Notes under the pieces: generated by a model
Database searches by the model: none
Told to the model about the DNA's origin: nothing
What the model saw: the letters and a program-made list of their open reading frames with translations, nothing else
Assembly: GCF_001673405.1 (NCBI RefSeq)
Contig: NZ_LZLV01000017.1
Coordinates: 26,667-90,666 of the forward strand
Reading direction: 5' to 3'
DNA from: Mycobacterium sp. 1245111.1
Lineage (GTDB): Bacteria; Actinomycetota; Actinomycetes; Mycobacteriales; Mycobacteriaceae
DNA length: 64,000 bases
In this document: positions 43,880 to 52,447 of the stretch, piece by piece
How positions within the stretch are numbered: the first letter of the stretch is position 1
Layout of the letters: the number at the start of each line of letters is the position of its first letter
Position numbers and translations under genes: made by a program

Positions 43880-44227
43880 CTAGCGGCCGGACGCGAGCAG
43901 GTTCTTCTTCGCGGCGCGCCGCAGCTGGAAGATCCGCGCGGTGCCGACCAGCACGGTGACCAGCCCGCCGGCAACCGCTGCCAGCAAGAGCAAGACGCCC
44001 TGTGGCAGCGACAAATGCCAGCCGAAAAAGTTCACCCGTTGTTCGGACAGGTTCTGGACGATGAAGACCAGCAGGACGATCAGGATCAGGAAGCCCGCGA
44101 TCAAGGAGGACCACACGCTGGCGGTCCGAGTGAATTTGACCGCCGTCGCGGGTGGCGCCGCAGGCTCCGGGGCCGGCGCGGGGTGCGCCAGCGACTCTTC
44201 GGGTGATACAGGCGGCTCGCTGCTCAT
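43880..44227 (-). CDS. LapA/DUF1049-type small membrane protein
   Basis: Predicted 115-residue membrane protein. A Pro/Ala/Glu-rich cytosolic N-terminus (about 30 residues) precedes two TM helices: one through LIAGFLILIVLLVFIVQN and one through VLLLLAAVAGGLVTVLVG, with a short loop (FFGWHLSLPQG) characteristic of the LapA family. A basic C-terminus follows. It corresponds to the membrane protein between fadE36 and proX in M. tuberculosis. It abuts the kinase stop on the opposite strand. Function unknown. Confidence 0.8.
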   Translation of the reverse strand: MSSEPPVSPEESLAHPAPAPEPAAPPATAVKFTRTASVWSSLIAGFLILIVLLVFIVQNLSEQRVNFFGWHLSLPQGVLLLLAAVAGGLVTVLVGTARIFQLRRAAKKNLLASGR

Positions 44228-44298
44228 AAATTCATCTTTACCCCTTGCCGGGGCAAAGGGAACCGATCTAGGCGGAAACGGGCATTAATGTCGGTGGC

Positions 44299-45246
44299 AT
44301 GAGCATGCGGCGGCGGCGCGGGAACCGTGTCGCGGTATGGCTGACCGCTGTGTGCCTGACCGCCGCGGCCTGCGGCAGCTCCAACCCGCTGGGCGGGGCG
44401 TCGGGCGGTCCCAACTCGATCGTGGTCGGGTCGGCCGGGTTTCCGGAGTCCAAGATCGTCGCCGAGATCTACGCACAAGCGTTGCAGGCCAATGGTTTCA
44501 GCGTCGGCCGCCAAATGGGGATAGGTAGCCGTGAGACGTATATCCCTGCGCTGAAGGATCATTCGATCGATCTGGTGCCCGAATATGTCGGCAACCTGTT
44601 GCTCTACCTAGAGCCGGACGCCACCGCGACGATGCTCGACGATGTGGAACGGGAGTTGAGCCGACGCCTGCCGCCGGATCTGTCACTGCTGGCCCCGTCG
44701 CCCGCGTGCGACACCGATACCGTCACGGTCACCGCCGACACCGCCGCCAAATGGCACCTCAAGACCATCGCCGACCTCGCCCCGCATTCGGCCGAGGTGA
44801 AGTTCGCCGCGCCGTCGGACTTCCTCGTGCGACCCTCGGGCCTGAAAGGACTGCAACAGCGCTACGGACTGAACGTTTCGCCGGGCAACTTCGTGGCAAT
44901 CAGTGACGACGGAGGTGCCGTCACCGTGCGCACCCTGACCGAAGGGAAGGTCAACGCGGCCAACATCTTCAGCACCTCGCCCGCGCTCCTGCAAGGCAAC
45001 CTCGTGGCACTTGACGATCCACTACACAACTTCCTGGCCGGAAACATCGTCCCGTTGGTGAATACGCAGAAGAAGTCGGATCGGCTCGCGAAGGTGCTCG
45101 ACACGGTATCGGCCAAGCTGACGACTCGCGAAATGGCCAACCTGAATGCCTCGGTGACGGGCAACGGTGGCGTCGACCCCGATCAGGCAGCCCGGAAATG
45201 GCTGCACGACAACGGCTTCGACCACCCGATCGAGAACGGACAATGA
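44299..45246 (+). CDS. proX: ProX, osmoprotectant (glycine betaine/choline) ABC transporter substrate-binding lipoprotein
   Basis: Predicted 315-residue lipoprotein with lipobox Cys25 (LTAAAC) and a periplasmic binding domain of the QAT/ProX family, with IVVGSAGFPESKIVAEIYAQ near the start and DLVPEYVGNLLLYL, as in OpuC/ProX proteins. It should capture glycine betaine, choline or proline betaine outside the membrane for the ProVWZ transporter. It is the first gene of a five-gene overlapping operon; proV begins at its stop (ATGA). The exact ligand is not determined. Confidence 0.9.
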   Translation: MSMRRRRGNRVAVWLTAVCLTAAACGSSNPLGGASGGPNSIVVGSAGFPESKIVAEIYAQALQANGFSVGRQMGIGSRETYIPALKDHSIDLVPEYVGNLLLYLEPDATATMLDDVERELSRRLPPDLSLLAPSPACDTDTVTVTADTAAKWHLKTIADLAPHSAEVKFAAPSDFLVRPSGLKGLQQRYGLNVSPGNFVAISDDGGAVTVRTLTEGKVNAANIFSTSPALLQGNLVALDDPLHNFLAGNIVPLVNTQKKSDRLAKVLDTVSAKLTTREMANLNASVTGNGGVDPDQAARKWLHDNGFDHPIENGQ

Positions 45247-46340
45247 TCAGCTTCCGCGACGTCCACAAGGTCTACGACGACGGCACCGTCGCCGTAGACC
45301 GGCTTAATCTGGACGTGCCGCCCGGAACGCTGACGGTGTTCGTGGGCCCGTCCGGATGTGGCAAGACCACGTCGATGCGGATGATCAACCGGATGGCCGA
45401 GCCGTCATCGGGGACCGTCGTGGTCAACGGCGAAGACGTCGCGGGTGTCGATCCGGTGCGGCTGCGCCTCGGCATCGGTTACGTGATCCAGGGCGCCGGG
45501 CTGATGCCGCACCAGCGGGTAATCGACAACGTCGCAACGGTTCCGGTGCTCAAAGGCCAGTCGCGCCGGGCCGCGCGCAAGTCCGCGTACGCCGTGCTGG
45601 AGCGGGTCGGCCTGGACGCCAAGCTGGCCGAACGCTATCCGGCGCAACTGTCCGGCGGCGAGCAGCAACGCGTCGGCGTGGCGCGCGCTCTGGCCGCTGA
45701 TCCACCGATTTTACTGATGGACGAGCCGTTTTCGGCCGTCGACCCGATCGTTCGCCACGAGCTACAGCGCGAAATCCTGCGACTGCAAGCCGAATTGCAC
45801 AAGACCATCGTGTTCGTCACGCACGACATCGACGAGGCCATCCGGCTGGCCGACCGGGTCGCGGTGTTCGGCCGCGGCGGCGTGCTGCAGCAATACGACG
45901 AGCCGGCCCGGCTGTTGTCGCGTCCGGCCAACGACTTCGTATCCCGGATGATCGGCGCCGGGCGCGGGTACCGCTGGTTGCAGTTCCTTGGCGCGACAAA
46001 CCTTCCGCTGCATGATATTGCCACCATCACCGATCCTGCCGCGGTCAGCGAGGAGTTGCTGCGCGACGGGTGGGCGTTGGTAGTCAATCCCGATGGCGCG
46101 CCCTTGGGCTGGATCGACGTGAACGGCCTGCGCAAGCACCGCGGTGGCGCATCGCTGGACGACAGCGTGACCGCGGTGGGTGCGGTGTTCCGGCCCGGTG
46201 CCAACCTGAGCCAGGCGCTGGACGCCGCGCTGTCGTCGCCGGCGGCGATGGGTGTGGCCGTGGACGAAGCGGGCAAGGTCACCGGCGGAGTGTCGGCGGG
46301 GGATGTGTTGGCCGCGTTGGATTCTCACCGACGGAATTAA
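45243..46340 (+). CDS. proV: ProV, osmoprotectant ABC transporter ATP-binding protein
   Basis: Predicted 365-residue ATPase. Walker A is GPSGCGKT, signature LSGGEQQRVGVARAL, Walker B ILLMDEPFSAVDP, and H-loop VTHDIDEA. A C-terminal CBS-like region (about 270-365) with VNPDGAPLGWIDV and GVAVDEAGKVTGGV is typical of the ProV/OpuCA type and may sense ionic strength. ATG 45243 overlaps proX. proW follows at 46343 after 2 bp. Confidence 0.93.
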   Translation: MISFRDVHKVYDDGTVAVDRLNLDVPPGTLTVFVGPSGCGKTTSMRMINRMAEPSSGTVVVNGEDVAGVDPVRLRLGIGYVIQGAGLMPHQRVIDNVATVPVLKGQSRRAARKSAYAVLERVGLDAKLAERYPAQLSGGEQQRVGVARALAADPPILLMDEPFSAVDPIVRHELQREILRLQAELHKTIVFVTHDIDEAIRLADRVAVFGRGGVLQQYDEPARLLSRPANDFVSRMIGAGRGYRWLQFLGATNLPLHDIATITDPAAVSEELLRDGWALVVNPDGAPLGWIDVNGLRKHRGGASLDDSVTAVGAVFRPGANLSQALDAALSSPAAMGVAVDEAGKVTGGVSAGDVLAALDSHRRN

Positions 46341-46342
46341 CC

Positions 46343-47038
46343 GTGCACTATCTGCTGCATCACCTTCCAACCGCCTGGGCGTTGACCGTGATTCACCTGC
46401 GGCTGTCGCTGGTGCCGGTGCTGGCGGGCATGGTGCTCGCACTGCCGTGGGGTGTGCTGACGTGGCGAATCCCACCGCTGCGGCGGTTCACCACGGTCGC
46501 CGCCAGCGCAATGTTCACCATTCCGTCGCTGGCGCTGTTCGTGGTCCTGCCGCTGATTATCCCGACCAGGATCCTCGACGAAGCCAATGTCGTTGTCGCG
46601 CTGACGCTTTATACCTCCGCGTTGCTGGTGCGCGCGATCTTCGAGGCGCTGGATGCGGTGCCGTGGCAGGTGCGTGACGCCGCCATCGCCGTCGGATACC
46701 ATCCGCTGGCTCGAATATTGAAAGTCGAACTGCCGCTGGCGATTCCAGTGCTGATCGCGGGTCTGCGGGTAGTGGTCGTCACCAACATCTCGATGGTGTC
46801 GGTGGGTGCGGTGATCGGTATCGGCGGTTTGGGCACCTGGTTCACCGAGGGCTATCAGGCGAACAAGAGCGACCAGATCGTGGCCGGCATCATCGCGATC
46901 TTCGTGTTGGCGGTGGTGATCGACGTCGCGCTGATGTTGGCCGGCCGGTTCGCCACGCCGTGGGAGCGGGTGTCGCGGCCGACTCGGCGGTTGCTGAAAG
47001 CTCCCGGGGGAGCGGTCGACGTGGGTGGCTCGCGATGA
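46343..47038 (+). CDS. proW: ProW, osmoprotectant ABC transporter permease
   Basis: Predicted 231-residue permease with about five to six TM helices and the EAA-like loop AIAVGYHPLARILKVELPLAIPVLIAGLRV. The start is GTG at 46343, 2 bp after proV. Its stop overlaps the proZ ATG (ATGA). It pairs with ProZ to form the channel. The C-terminus is a basic/Gly-rich tail (GAVDVGGSR). Confidence 0.9.
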   Translation: MHYLLHHLPTAWALTVIHLRLSLVPVLAGMVLALPWGVLTWRIPPLRRFTTVAASAMFTIPSLALFVVLPLIIPTRILDEANVVVALTLYTSALLVRAIFEALDAVPWQVRDAAIAVGYHPLARILKVELPLAIPVLIAGLRVVVVTNISMVSVGAVIGIGGLGTWFTEGYQANKSDQIVAGIIAIFVLAVVIDVALMLAGRFATPWERVSRPTRRLLKAPGGAVDVGGSR

Positions 47039-47757
47039 ACTTCCTTACCCAGGCGCTGTCCTACTTGTTCACCGCCGACAACTGGTTCGGGCCGGTCGGC
47101 CTGGGGCAACGGACGGTGGAGCATCTGGAGTACACCGCTATGGCGGTGGCGGCCTCGGCGCTGGTTGCCGTCCCGCTCGGGCTGGTGGTCGGGCACACTC
47201 GGCGCGGCACGCTGGTGGTGGTCAGCCTGGTCAATGCGCTGCGCGCATTGCCGACGCTGGGTGTGCTGCTGCTGGCCGTGCTGCTGTGGGGCCTGGGCCT
47301 GATCCCGCCGATCGTCGCGCTGATGCTGCTTGGCATCCCGCCGCTGCTGGCGGGCACCTACGCCGGGGTGTCGGCGGTCGATCGCACGGTGGTCGATGCC
47401 GCACGCGCGATGGGCATGAACGAGCTACAGGTGTTGTTTCGGGTCGAGGTGCCCAACGCGCTGCCGCTGATCGTGGGGGGGTTGAGGACAGCGACGCTGC
47501 AAGTCGTTGCGACGGCGACGGTGGCCGCCTATGCGAGCCTCGGTGGGTTGGGGCGATACCTGATCGACGGCATCAAGGTGCGCCAGTTCCACATCGCGCT
47601 GGTCGGTGCGCTGATGGTCGCTGCGCTGGCGCTGACCCTCGATGGCGTGCTGGCGTTCGCGGTATGGGCGTCGGTACCGGGTACCGGGCGACTGCGCCGA
47701 AGGCCACACCACCAGACGTCGATATCTGTATTGCCGTCGCCTAACGTAGACCCGTGA
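47035..47757 (+). CDS. proZ: ProZ, osmoprotectant ABC transporter permease
   Basis: Predicted 240-residue permease homologous to ProW, with the EAA-type loop AARAMGMNELQVLFRVEVPNALPLIVGGLRT and TM segments such as LRALPTLGVLLLAVLLWGLG. ATG 47035 overlaps proW. Its stop overlaps the GTG of the next gene (GTGA). With ProX, ProV and ProW it forms a complete osmoprotectant importer. Confidence 0.9.
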   Translation: MNFLTQALSYLFTADNWFGPVGLGQRTVEHLEYTAMAVAASALVAVPLGLVVGHTRRGTLVVVSLVNALRALPTLGVLLLAVLLWGLGLIPPIVALMLLGIPPLLAGTYAGVSAVDRTVVDAARAMGMNELQVLFRVEVPNALPLIVGGLRTATLQVVATATVAAYASLGGLGRYLIDGIKVRQFHIALVGALMVAALALTLDGVLAFAVWASVPGTGRLRRRPHHQTSISVLPSPNVDP

Positions 47758-48347
47758 GCCAAACGCTGTCAGACCCGACGGGCAACGCGTGGTCGACGAT
47801 CCTGACCTGGCGCTCACAGGATCACCGGCGGATGGAATCGGTGCGGGTGCAGTTGTCGGGCAAGCGAATCAAGGCCAATGGCCGCATCGTCGCCGCCGCG
47901 ACCGACAGTAACCCGGCCTTCGCGGCCTACTACGACCTGCTGACCGATGAAACCGGCGCAACCAAGCGACTCGGCATGACCGCCACGCTGGCCGAGCGGG
48001 AGCGGCAGCTCGTCGTCGCCCGTGACGACGAGAACGTCTGGCTGATCACCGACCACCAAGGCGACTCTCGCGCGGCCTATGAAGGCGCGCTCGACGTCGA
48101 CGTGGTGTACAGCCCGTTCTTCAACACGCTGCCGATCCGCCGGATCGGACTCCACGAGCACCAGGACGCGGTCGCCGTGCCGACGGTCTACGTGAACCTG
48201 CCGGAGATGAGCGTGGCCGCGGCGACGGTCAGCTACAGCAACATCGGCGACGGCATGAAGGTGCATTCACCGGTGGCCGATGTCACGCTGACCCTCGACG
48301 CCGACGGGTTCATCGTGGATTACCCAGGCTTGGCAGAACGGATCTGA
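47754..48347 (+). CDS. Conserved protein, putative glycolipid-binding (DUF1089-like) family, co-transcribed with pro genes
   Basis: Predicted 197-residue cytosolic protein, beta-rich with segments such as [31 protein letters not shown] and [17 protein letters not shown], all resembling the DUF1089 'putative glycolipid-binding' family. The start is GTG at 47754, overlapping proZ. Its 3' end overlaps tyrA by 38 bp, tail to tail. The role in the pro operon is unknown. The family call is by recollection and moderately uncertain. Confidence 0.7.
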   Translation: MSQTLSDPTGNAWSTILTWRSQDHRRMESVRVQLSGKRIKANGRIVAAATDSNPAFAAYYDLLTDETGATKRLGMTATLAERERQLVVARDDENVWLITDHQGDSRAAYEGALDVDVVYSPFFNTLPIRRIGLHEHQDAVAVPTVYVNLPEMSVAAATVSYSNIGDGMKVHSPVADVTLTLDADGFIVDYPGLAERI

Positions 48348-49281
48348 TCACGCCGCCGGCGCGTCCGGCGGCCGCCAACTCACCGCGCCAATTCTCGGCG
48401 CCGACGAACACACCGACGATCTCCGGCCGCGAGAAGCTGTCGTAGCGGGCGCGGGCAGCATGCCCGCTCTCAACGAGGTCCGCAACGGAGTCGTTGTGCA
48501 CCAACGACTTTCGGGCCTCGCTGAGCAGGTCGATGACCCGGTCCACGCGCGGCAGCAGTTGCGCGGCGTTGGCTTCGCACATGGCTCGCACCAGATCCGG
48601 CGCGCTGCCCGCGACCCGAGTGCCGTCCCGGAACGATCCCGCGGCCAGCGCGAACGCCAGCGGTACCTCTCCCGCCGTCACCGCCAGGGCCTCCGCCAGC
48701 AAGTGCGGCAGGTGCGAGATGGCCGCCGCGGCGGCGTCGTGCTCGTCGGATTTGGCCGGCACCACGACCGACCCGCAATCCAGCGCCAATTGCAGCACCG
48801 TCGACCACACGGCGGGGTCCACGTGGTCGTCCACGCTGATCACCCAGGGGGCGCCGACGAAGAGGCGGGCGTGCCCGGCTTCCCAGCCCGAATGCGCGGT
48901 GCCTGTCATCGGGTGTCCTCCGACGAAGCGCGCCTGCAGACCCGCGGCGGTGACCTCGTCGAGGACCGCGCCCTTGACGCTGGTGACATCGGTGAGCGGG
49001 CAATCGGGTGCGGTGTCGACGATGTGGCTGAGCAGGATCGGCAACGCCGGCATCGGCACCGCCATCACGATCAGCGCGCCGACATCCGCGGCGCGGCTCA
49101 GCACCGTGGTCAGATCCGTCGACGCGTCGAAACCGTCGAACCGCGCGGCCTGGGCGCCTTCGACCGAGCGGTTGTAGCCGAAGGCTTCTCGGCCGGCCTC
49201 GGTGGCGGCGCGCAGCAGCGAACCGCCGATCAGTCCCAGGCCCAGCACGCACACCGGTGTCTTGAAAACGGGAGAAGCCAC
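48310..49281 (-). CDS. tyrA: TyrA, prephenate dehydrogenase
   Basis: Predicted 323-residue NAD+-dependent prephenate dehydrogenase for tyrosine synthesis. The Rossmann motif is [14 protein letters not shown], followed by [10 protein letters not shown] and [14 protein letters not shown], the substrate site of TyrA, with [11 protein letters not shown] later. Start at 49281. It diverges from the TadA-associated gene across 93 bp and converges with the preceding operon with a 38-bp overlap. Confidence 0.93.
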   Translation of the reverse strand: MASPVFKTPVCVLGLGLIGGSLLRAATEAGREAFGYNRSVEGAQAARFDGFDASTDLTTVLSRAADVGALIVMAVPMPALPILLSHIVDTAPDCPLTDVTSVKGAVLDEVTAAGLQARFVGGHPMTGTAHSGWEAGHARLFVGAPWVISVDDHVDPAVWSTVLQLALDCGSVVVPAKSDEHDAAAAAISHLPHLLAEALAVTAGEVPLAFALAAGSFRDGTRVAGSAPDLVRAMCEANAAQLLPRVDRVIDLLSEARKSLVHNDSVADLVESGHAARARYDSFSRPEIVGVFVGAENWRGELAAAGRAGGVIRSVLPSLGNPR

Positions 49282-49374
49282 GTGTCAAGGTTGGCATATC
49301 TGGCTGGGGACGCGACACCCGTTTGCTGGGCATGTGCTGGTCAACGGGCTTCCGCGCGACTAGCGTAGGCGCCC

Positions 49375-49887
49375 ATGGGAGCACAGCGGGCGTCTGCGCA
49401 GGCCGATACGCCGGACGGATTCGGTGTGGCTGTCGTGCGCGAAGACGGCAAATGGCGTTGCTCAGCGATGGGGCCCAAGGTTTTGGTGAGTTTGTCCGAG
49501 GCCGAGACCGAACTGCGCGAGTTGCGTAGTGCCGGCGCGGTTTTCGGCCTCCTCGATGTCGATGACGACTTTTTTGTGATCGTGCGGCCGGCGCCGTCCG
49601 GCACGCGTTTGCTGCTGTCGGACGCGACCGCGGCCCTGGAGTACGACATCGCCGAAGAAGTGCTGGACAACCTCGACGCCGACATCGAGCAGGACGAGCT
49701 TGAAGACGCCGACCCGTTCGCCGAAGGGGATCTCGGGTTGCTGTCCGACGTGGGCCTGCCCGAGGCGGTGCTCAGCGTGATCCTCGACGAGACCGACCTC
49801 TACGCCGACGAGCAGCTGGGTCGCATTGCCCGGGAGATGGGCTTCGCCGACGAGCTGTCGTCGGTGCTCGATCGCCTTGGTCGCTGA
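49375..49887 (+). CDS. tRNA adenosine deaminase-associated protein
   Basis: Predicted 170-residue acidic protein, with KVLVSLSEAETELRELRSAG, DVDDDFFVIVRP and a strongly acidic middle. It corresponds to the conserved actinobacterial protein always next to tadA. It overlaps tadA by 11 bp. The role is unknown; association with TadA is inferred from conserved synteny. Confidence 0.85.
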   Translation: MGAQRASAQADTPDGFGVAVVREDGKWRCSAMGPKVLVSLSEAETELRELRSAGAVFGLLDVDDDFFVIVRPAPSGTRLLLSDATAALEYDIAEEVLDNLDADIEQDELEDADPFAEGDLGLLSDVGLPEAVLSVILDETDLYADEQLGRIAREMGFADELSSVLDRLGR

Positions 49888-50335
49888 CGACGATCTGATT
49901 CGCACCGCGCTGGCGGTTGCCGCGACGGCGGGTCCGCGGGACGTACCGGTGGGTGCGGTGGTCGTCGCGGCCGACGGAACGGAGCTGGCCCGCGCGGTCA
50001 ACGCCCGAGAAGCGCTGGGCGATCCGACCGCGCACGCCGAAATCCTGGCCATCCGGGAGGCCGCCCGGGTGCTGGGCGACGGCTGGCGGCTGGAAGGTGC
50101 GACGCTGGCCGTCACCCTCGAGCCGTGCACGATGTGCGCCGGAGCGCTGGTGATGGCGCGGGTCGGGCGGGTGGTGTTCGGGGCGTGGGAGCCCAAGACC
50201 GGCGCGGTGGGCTCGCTGTGGGACGTGGTCCGTGATCGCCGGCTCAACCACCGGCCCGATGTGCGCGGCGGCGTGCTGGCCGAGGAGTGCGCTGCGCTGC
50301 TGGAGGACTTCTTCGCCCGCCAGCGATTGGGATAG
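49877..50335 (+). CDS. tadA: TadA, tRNA-specific adenosine deaminase
   Basis: Predicted 152-residue zinc-dependent deaminase converting A34 to inosine in tRNA-Arg. The active site is HAE (His53, Glu55) and PCTMC (Cys84, Cys87). TTG 49877 gives a length equal to the M. tuberculosis protein as I recall it; an upstream start at 49826 would overlap more. It overlaps the associated gene and sits 29 bp before tRNA-Ser. Confidence 0.92.
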   Translation: MVADDDLIRTALAVAATAGPRDVPVGAVVVAADGTELARAVNAREALGDPTAHAEILAIREAARVLGDGWRLEGATLAVTLEPCTMCAGALVMARVGRVVFGAWEPKTGAVGSLWDVVRDRRLNHRPDVRGGVLAEECAALLEDFFARQRLG

Positions 50336-50364
50336 GGACGTGGGCGTTCGGTAAGCTCTCCGGC

Positions 50365-50455
50365 GGTGGCGTGTCCGAGCGGCCTAAGGAGCACGCCTCG
50401 AAAGCGTGTGACGGGTAACCCCCGTCCGAGGGTTCAAATCCCTCCGCCACCGCCA
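50365..50455 (+). tRNA. tRNA-Ser (anticodon CGA)
   Basis: Complete class II tRNA with a long variable arm. The acceptor stem is GGTGGCG paired with CGCCACC, the discriminator base is G and CCA is encoded (50453-50455). The anticodon loop is CTCGAAA, giving anticodon CGA (codon UCG), and the T-loop is GGTTCAAATCC. It is 30 bp after tadA. tRNA genes of this kind are common integration sites, but no integrase lies next to it. Confidence 0.96.
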
Positions 50456-50528
50456 AAGCTATTACCCCGGCCACCGGCACGGGATTGTCTGCCTAGCTGA
50501 ATCCGATTGTCCGACAGACGTTCTCACG

Positions 50529-51302
50529 TCATGGGGCCAAGACGATGTGGCCTTCCGGGAGTCGCGGTCCGGGTGGCCCCGGGGTGCCGTCACCATTGTC
50601 ACTTCCGGCGTGCCCACCCCCGGAGCCGTCGCTGCCGCCGTTACCCGCGCCTGGTTGCGGTCCGACGGCTGGCGGTTCGACCACCTGTGGTGGAGGCGGC
50701 TGCACCTTCTGGGGCGGCGGTGCTTGTTTCGGAGCGGGTACCGGAGTCGCAACGGCCGGTGCAGGCAACTTCGTCACCAGGTCCGGCTGCGGCGGAATCA
50801 TTGGCGGGTTCGGAATCGTCATTCCGGCGAGCACCACGTGACGCCCGTCGCTGGACCGTGACGCAGAAGCCAGATTTCCCCCGGCTCCCGGGCAGAAAGC
50901 CGTCACCGCGACCCTGACGAATCGGACCATCGTGCGGCGGTATTGGCCAAGGTCATGCGAGGGGTCTTCGGCGTAGCTGTAATTCGCCATCGTGTCGACC
51001 ACCTGCGACGCGGGCTCCCCGCCCTGCAGCGCCGCACAAACCTGGTGGCCGTAGTCGATGACCGACGGGATGTTGTCGGCCGCGGGAACGCCGGCCTGAG
51101 CGAGCATCGCCAAGAAGTCGTCATCGCTGCCCGCATTCGCCTGAGGTGCCAGCGCAATAGCGGCACCGACAATTGGTCCGGCAATGCCGGCCAGAGGCAG
51201 GTGGATATGCGACGGATGTTTTGTCACTGTGGGCGGCGTGATATCGCGGTCGACCGCCGCAACGTAGGAGTTTGATAGAGCAGAATCTTCGGCAACGATC
51301 AT
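50529..51302 (-). CDS. Secreted DUF732-domain protein with Pro-rich C-terminus
   Basis: Predicted 257-residue exported protein. A hydrophobic stretch (LPLAGIAGPIVGAAIAL) precedes ANAGSDDDFLAMLAQAGVP, the usual DUF732 start, with two conserved Cys in VCAAL and FCPGAG. The C-terminal about 110 residues are Pro/Gly-rich (PAPKQAPPPQKVQPPPP). The start is near 51302 with an untypical N-terminus for a signal peptide, so the true start could be later. Function unknown. Confidence 0.72.
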   Translation of the reverse strand: MIVAEDSALSNSYVAAVDRDITPPTVTKHPSHIHLPLAGIAGPIVGAAIALAPQANAGSDDDFLAMLAQAGVPAADNIPSVIDYGHQVCAALQGGEPASQVVDTMANYSYAEDPSHDLGQYRRTMVRFVRVAVTAFCPGAGGNLASASRSSDGRHVVLAGMTIPNPPMIPPQPDLVTKLPAPAVATPVPAPKQAPPPQKVQPPPPQVVEPPAVGPQPGAGNGGSDGSGGGHAGSDNGDGTPGPPGPRLPEGHIVLAP

Positions 51303-51590
51303 GATCGCCTCGATCGAAAAGTGTGCAGTGCCAAATGTTTAGAGGCGTCGCGCCGTTCAGCTTCGCCCCTGCAACGCGCGTGCAGGCGCTTTTCTCGACC
51401 TGCCAGTCAGGTTAACGCTGAGTGAACATTATCAAACTAAAAGGTGAATAAATAGGACCCAATCCTGCTTTGGCCCGGGTGACTTTCTCTACGACATCTG
51501 CTCGGCGTCGAGTGTGTGGCTCGTAAAGGAATTTTCGTCTTTTCGCGAGCAAAAGCTGCACAGTCGACGGTCCAACTTGGCTCGTGACAG
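51303..51590. other. 288-bp gap with AT-rich patch between the two DUF732 genes
   Basis: Between two minus-strand DUF732 genes. It contains an AT-rich patch near 51421-51460 (for example TATCAAACTAAAAGG), rare in this GC-rich DNA, which may hold the promoter for the gene at 50529-51302. No open frame is convincing. Confidence 0.35.
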
Positions 51591-52364
51591 TCAGCTGCCC
51601 CCGTGCAGGCCGTCGCTGATGTCCTGTAGATCCCGGTTGATGCCCTGCAGATCGCCTTGAACCGCTTGCAGATTCGTCAGCGACTTCTGATACGTCTGTT
51701 GCGCCTGATCGTTGCCCGTCGACTCGAACTGCGGGCAGTAGGTGACGATGGCGGCGGTGGTGAAATCGGCGCTCTGCTGGGCATCCCAAACGGTCGACCG
51801 CTGTACGAACTGGGCGGCATCGGTGAAGTTGGCATCCCGCCCGAGGAAGTCGCACGCCGCATGCCCCTGCGTCGCGACGTAGTCGCGGTTGGGCACCGGC
51901 ACGCCCTCGTGCTGCAAGACGTCGATCATCGCCGTTTCGGCAATCTCAGTTGGCGACGATGCCTTGGCCGGCGGGATCAACGGCGGGGCAGCCACCGGGA
52001 CGGGTTGTTCCTCGGACACCGGGCTGCTCGGCGGCACGGTCGGCCGATGATGCCGGTGCAGCATGAACATCACCACCAGAACCGAGCCGAGCGCGAGCAC
52101 CGACATCGGGACCGCCGCGCGCAGCGCCAGACGCAGTAGCCCAATCCGACGACGACGGCGCGGGCGCTCGAAGGTTTCCTCGAAGGGCGCCAGGATTTCG
52201 TCGAGAACCGCGGTGTCGCACAGCACCTCGACGGGATGCCCCAGGCGTTCGTCGAGAAGCGCGTCGACCTGTTGGCTGGACGGCCGCCCGCCGCGCTCGC
52301 GGATCGAGCGGAGCTCGGCTGCTACGCGGCGTAGTTCGGAGTCGATCGTCTCCCGATCGCGCAT
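51591..52364 (-). CDS. Membrane-anchored DUF732-domain protein
   Basis: Predicted 257-residue protein with a cytosolic N-terminal part rich in Arg/Glu, one TM helix (AAVPMSVLALGSVLVVMFML), a Pro-rich linker and a C-terminal DUF732-like domain with Cys in HAACDFLGRD and TYCPQFES. A C-terminal tail (QAVQGDLQGINRDLQDI) is heptad-like. It diverges from a WS/DGAT gene across 83 bp. Function unknown; similar to the adjacent gene only in its DUF732 segment. Confidence 0.78.
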   Translation of the reverse strand: MRDRETIDSELRRVAAELRSIRERGGRPSSQQVDALLDERLGHPVEVLCDTAVLDEILAPFEETFERPRRRRRIGLLRLALRAAVPMSVLALGSVLVVMFMLHRHHRPTVPPSSPVSEEQPVPVAAPPLIPPAKASSPTEIAETAMIDVLQHEGVPVPNRDYVATQGHAACDFLGRDANFTDAAQFVQRSTVWDAQQSADFTTAAIVTYCPQFESTGNDQAQQTYQKSLTNLQAVQGDLQGINRDLQDISDGLHGGS

Positions 52365-52447
52365 CCCACGAGCTTACGGCCAACTGCCGTATCGGATTAC
52401 CGTTACCACCTGATCTCGCCGCAAATGGATCCGCGGATTCGCTGGCC

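Noticed and set aside
50365..52364. Prophage or integrative element at the tRNA-Ser gene
   Set aside because: No integrase, excisionase or tRNA 3' repeat was found downstream in the window.
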